A stretch of DNA of 64,000 nt. Source: UBA7672 sp040398465 (GTDB lineage: Bacteria > Pseudomonadota > Alphaproteobacteria > Caulobacterales > Hyphomonadaceae). Shown here piece by piece: positions 63,036 to 64,000 of this stretch (positions are counted from its first letter, which is position 1; each line of letters starts with the position of its first letter). The DNA lies in NCBI GenBank assembly GCA_040398465.1, contig JBBAUA010000004.1, forward strand, positions 55,225-119,224, in the 5' to 3' direction. Position numbers and translations under genes: made by a program. Under the pieces are notes generated by a model, which was not told the origin of the DNA, did not search any database, and worked only from the letters and a program-made list of their open reading frames with translations.

Positions 63036-63940
63036 CTCACCTCCCCATCCTTCAGCACCTCATATAGCTCCCGCAATCTCTGCGTGACCGGCCCGGGCGT
63101 TCCCGCCGGCATCACGTGGCCGTCCACGGCGCGCACTGGCGTCAGGCCGCCTAAGGTGCCGGTGACGAAGGCTTCGTCGGCGGCGTGGCCGTCGCGGAGG
63201 GGGAAATAGTCGAGTTTTATCGGGATGGCGTTGGCGTCGCAGAGCTTGATGACGTTGCCGCGGGTGACGCCGTTGAAGCAGAACTCGCCGGTGCTGGTGC
63301 GCACCTCGCCATCCTTGACCCAGAAGAAGTTGGTGGCGTTGCAGCTCGAGACGAAGCCACCGGGGTCGAGCATCAGCGCTTCGTCGCCGCCGCGCTGGAT
63401 CACGTCGAGCAGGGCGCGGATGAGGGGCAGGCGCGAATGCGAGTTGAGGCGCATGTCGAACATGTTGGCGGGCGTGCAGCGGATCGTCGATGTGACGACG
63501 TTGAGGCCTGTCGTGACGATCCCGGGGCTGGGCCGCTTGTACTCGGCCACGATGACGATGGTGGCGCTGCCCAGCGCGTTGCGAGGATCCTGGTTGACGG
63601 CTTTCTTGACGCCGCGCGTCGCCATCAGGCGAAGGTGCGCGCCATCGGTCATGCCGTTGGCGGCGCAGGTTGCGTGCAGGGCGGCTGTCAACTGCTCGCG
63701 CGTGAGGCCTAGATCGAGCATGATATCCCCGGCGCCGCGATAGAGGCGGTCGAGGTGGGCGTCGAGGAAGAGGAGCGCGCCCTTGTGGAGGCGCAGGCCT
63801 TCCCACACGCCATCGCCGAGGACGAAGCCGGCGTCGAAGACGGAGACCTTTGCCTCATCTTTCGGGACGAGCGCGCCGTTGAGCCAGACCTTGAGGTTGG
63901 CGTTGCGCGGGTCTGCGGCGAAGTCCTGGCTGCCGGGCAT
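63032..63940 (-). CDS. Class IV aminotransferase-like protein lacking the usual PLP lysine
   Basis: A 302-residue protein of the BCAT/D-amino-acid aminotransferase fold: KVSVFDAGFVLGDGVWEGLR, FLDAHLDRLY, FVSSCNATNFFWVKDGEV, TSTGEFCFNGVTRGNVI. The glycine-rich phosphate-binding and Thr-Gly segments are present, but the stretch that carries the PLP Lys in canonical enzymes reads DMRLNSHSRLPLIRALLD and contains no Lys. Asn aligns with the Schiff-base lysine. It may be a non-catalytic or altered member. It is the first complete gene of a three-gene overlapping operon. Confidence 0.85.
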   Translation of the reverse strand: MPGSQDFAADPRNANLKVWLNGALVPKDEAKVSVFDAGFVLGDGVWEGLRLHKGALLFLDAHLDRLYRGAGDIMLDLGLTREQLTAALHATCAANGMTDGAHLRLMATRGVKKAVNQDPRNALGSATIVIVAEYKRPSPGIVTTGLNVVTSTIRCTPANMFDMRLNSHSRLPLIRALLDVIQRGGDEALMLDPGGFVSSCNATNFFWVKDGEVRTSTGEFCFNGVTRGNVIKLCDANAIPIKLDYFPLRDGHAADEAFVTGTLGGLTPVRAVDGHVMPAGTPGPVTQRLRELYEVLKDGEVR

Positions 63941-63945
63941 GAGGG

Positions 63946-64000
63946 CTAGTCGTCCGAGATCATCGCCATGGCGCCTTTGCGCTCGCTCGGCTTGAGCTTG
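63946..64000 (-). CDS. 3' end of a gene running off the right edge
   Basis: Only the last 17 residues are visible (KLKPSERKGAMAMISDD, stop at 63946-63948). It ends 5 bases before the aminotransferase start, so it is probably the preceding operon gene. I cannot identify it. Confidence 0.55.
   Translation of the reverse strand, partial: KLKPSERKGAMAMISDD

Noticed and set aside
1..64000. tRNA, rRNA, CRISPR arrays, insertion sequences and prophage
   Set aside because: No cloverleaf-like sequences, rRNA blocks, regular repeat-spacer arrays, transposase or phage structural genes were noticed; RusA alone does not indicate a phage.

Overview
The window is high-GC bacterial DNA from an alphaproteobacterium, most likely Caulobacterales/Hyphomonadaceae. 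This is an inference from gene content: a BigR/persulfide dioxygenase module, an Usg-family protein, DUF983 and PilZ-like proteins, a large TonB-dependent receptor, a TauE/SafE pair, DUF1295 next to a CFA-type methyltransferase, and many secreted peptidases. I see no rRNA, tRNA, CRISPR array, insertion sequence or prophage. A run of exactly 100 N (18694-18793) is a scaffold gap that truncates one gene on each side.

Layout. 1-9.1 kb: 3'-truncated fumC, a RusA-like nuclease, a secreted protein of unknown function, a TetR regulator divergent from an RND efflux pair, DUF983 and PilZ-like proteins. 9.2-14.6 kb: a TetR-led minus-strand operon (acyl-CoA ligase-like protein, CMD/AhpD-like protein, SDR), then a STAS/SEC14 protein and a stand-alone 3-hydroxyacyl-CoA dehydrogenase, pointing to lipid or xenobiotic catabolism. 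14.6-21.4 kb: an ABC exporter pair, DUF1295 plus CFA-like methyltransferase, the gap, a redoxin/cytochrome c/copper-monooxygenase-like protein and a GH16 protein. 21.5-29.8 kb: lepA, an M24 aminopeptidase operon, an XRE/membrane-protein pair and prmA. 30-35.7 kb: an accessory-looking stretch with five very small hydrophilic proteins, a cupin dioxygenase-like protein, a second copy of the secreted unknown family, a toxin-antitoxin pair with a palindromic operator and a decayed DUF4145 pseudogene. 35.7-44.3 kb: UvrD/PcrA helicase, the BigR sulfide module, Usg and Tex. 44.5-53.1 kb: M28 and M20 peptidases, a ClC-type channel, lipoproteins, and a third copy of the secreted unknown family. 53.6-64 kb: a TonB-dependent receptor, a TauE/SafE protein, an M19 dipeptidase, a PepSY/DUF2271/DUF4198/ApbE operon behind a Fur-like inverted repeat, and a translationally coupled operon of a class IV aminotransferase-like protein, a DUF7660 protein and a sulfotransferase-like protein.

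How the genes work together. The BigR module senses and oxidises persulfide or sulfide. The PepSY-ApbE operon fits iron-responsive membrane redox or flavinylation. The secreted peptidases (M19, M20, M24, M28), the TonB receptor and the GH16 protein fit a scavenger feeding on peptides and polysaccharides. The most unusual items are three secreted paralogues of one uncharacterised family, the small disordered-protein cluster, the aminotransferase-like protein lacking the usual PLP lysine inside a sulfotransferase operon, and the toxin gene whose only ATG is out of frame.
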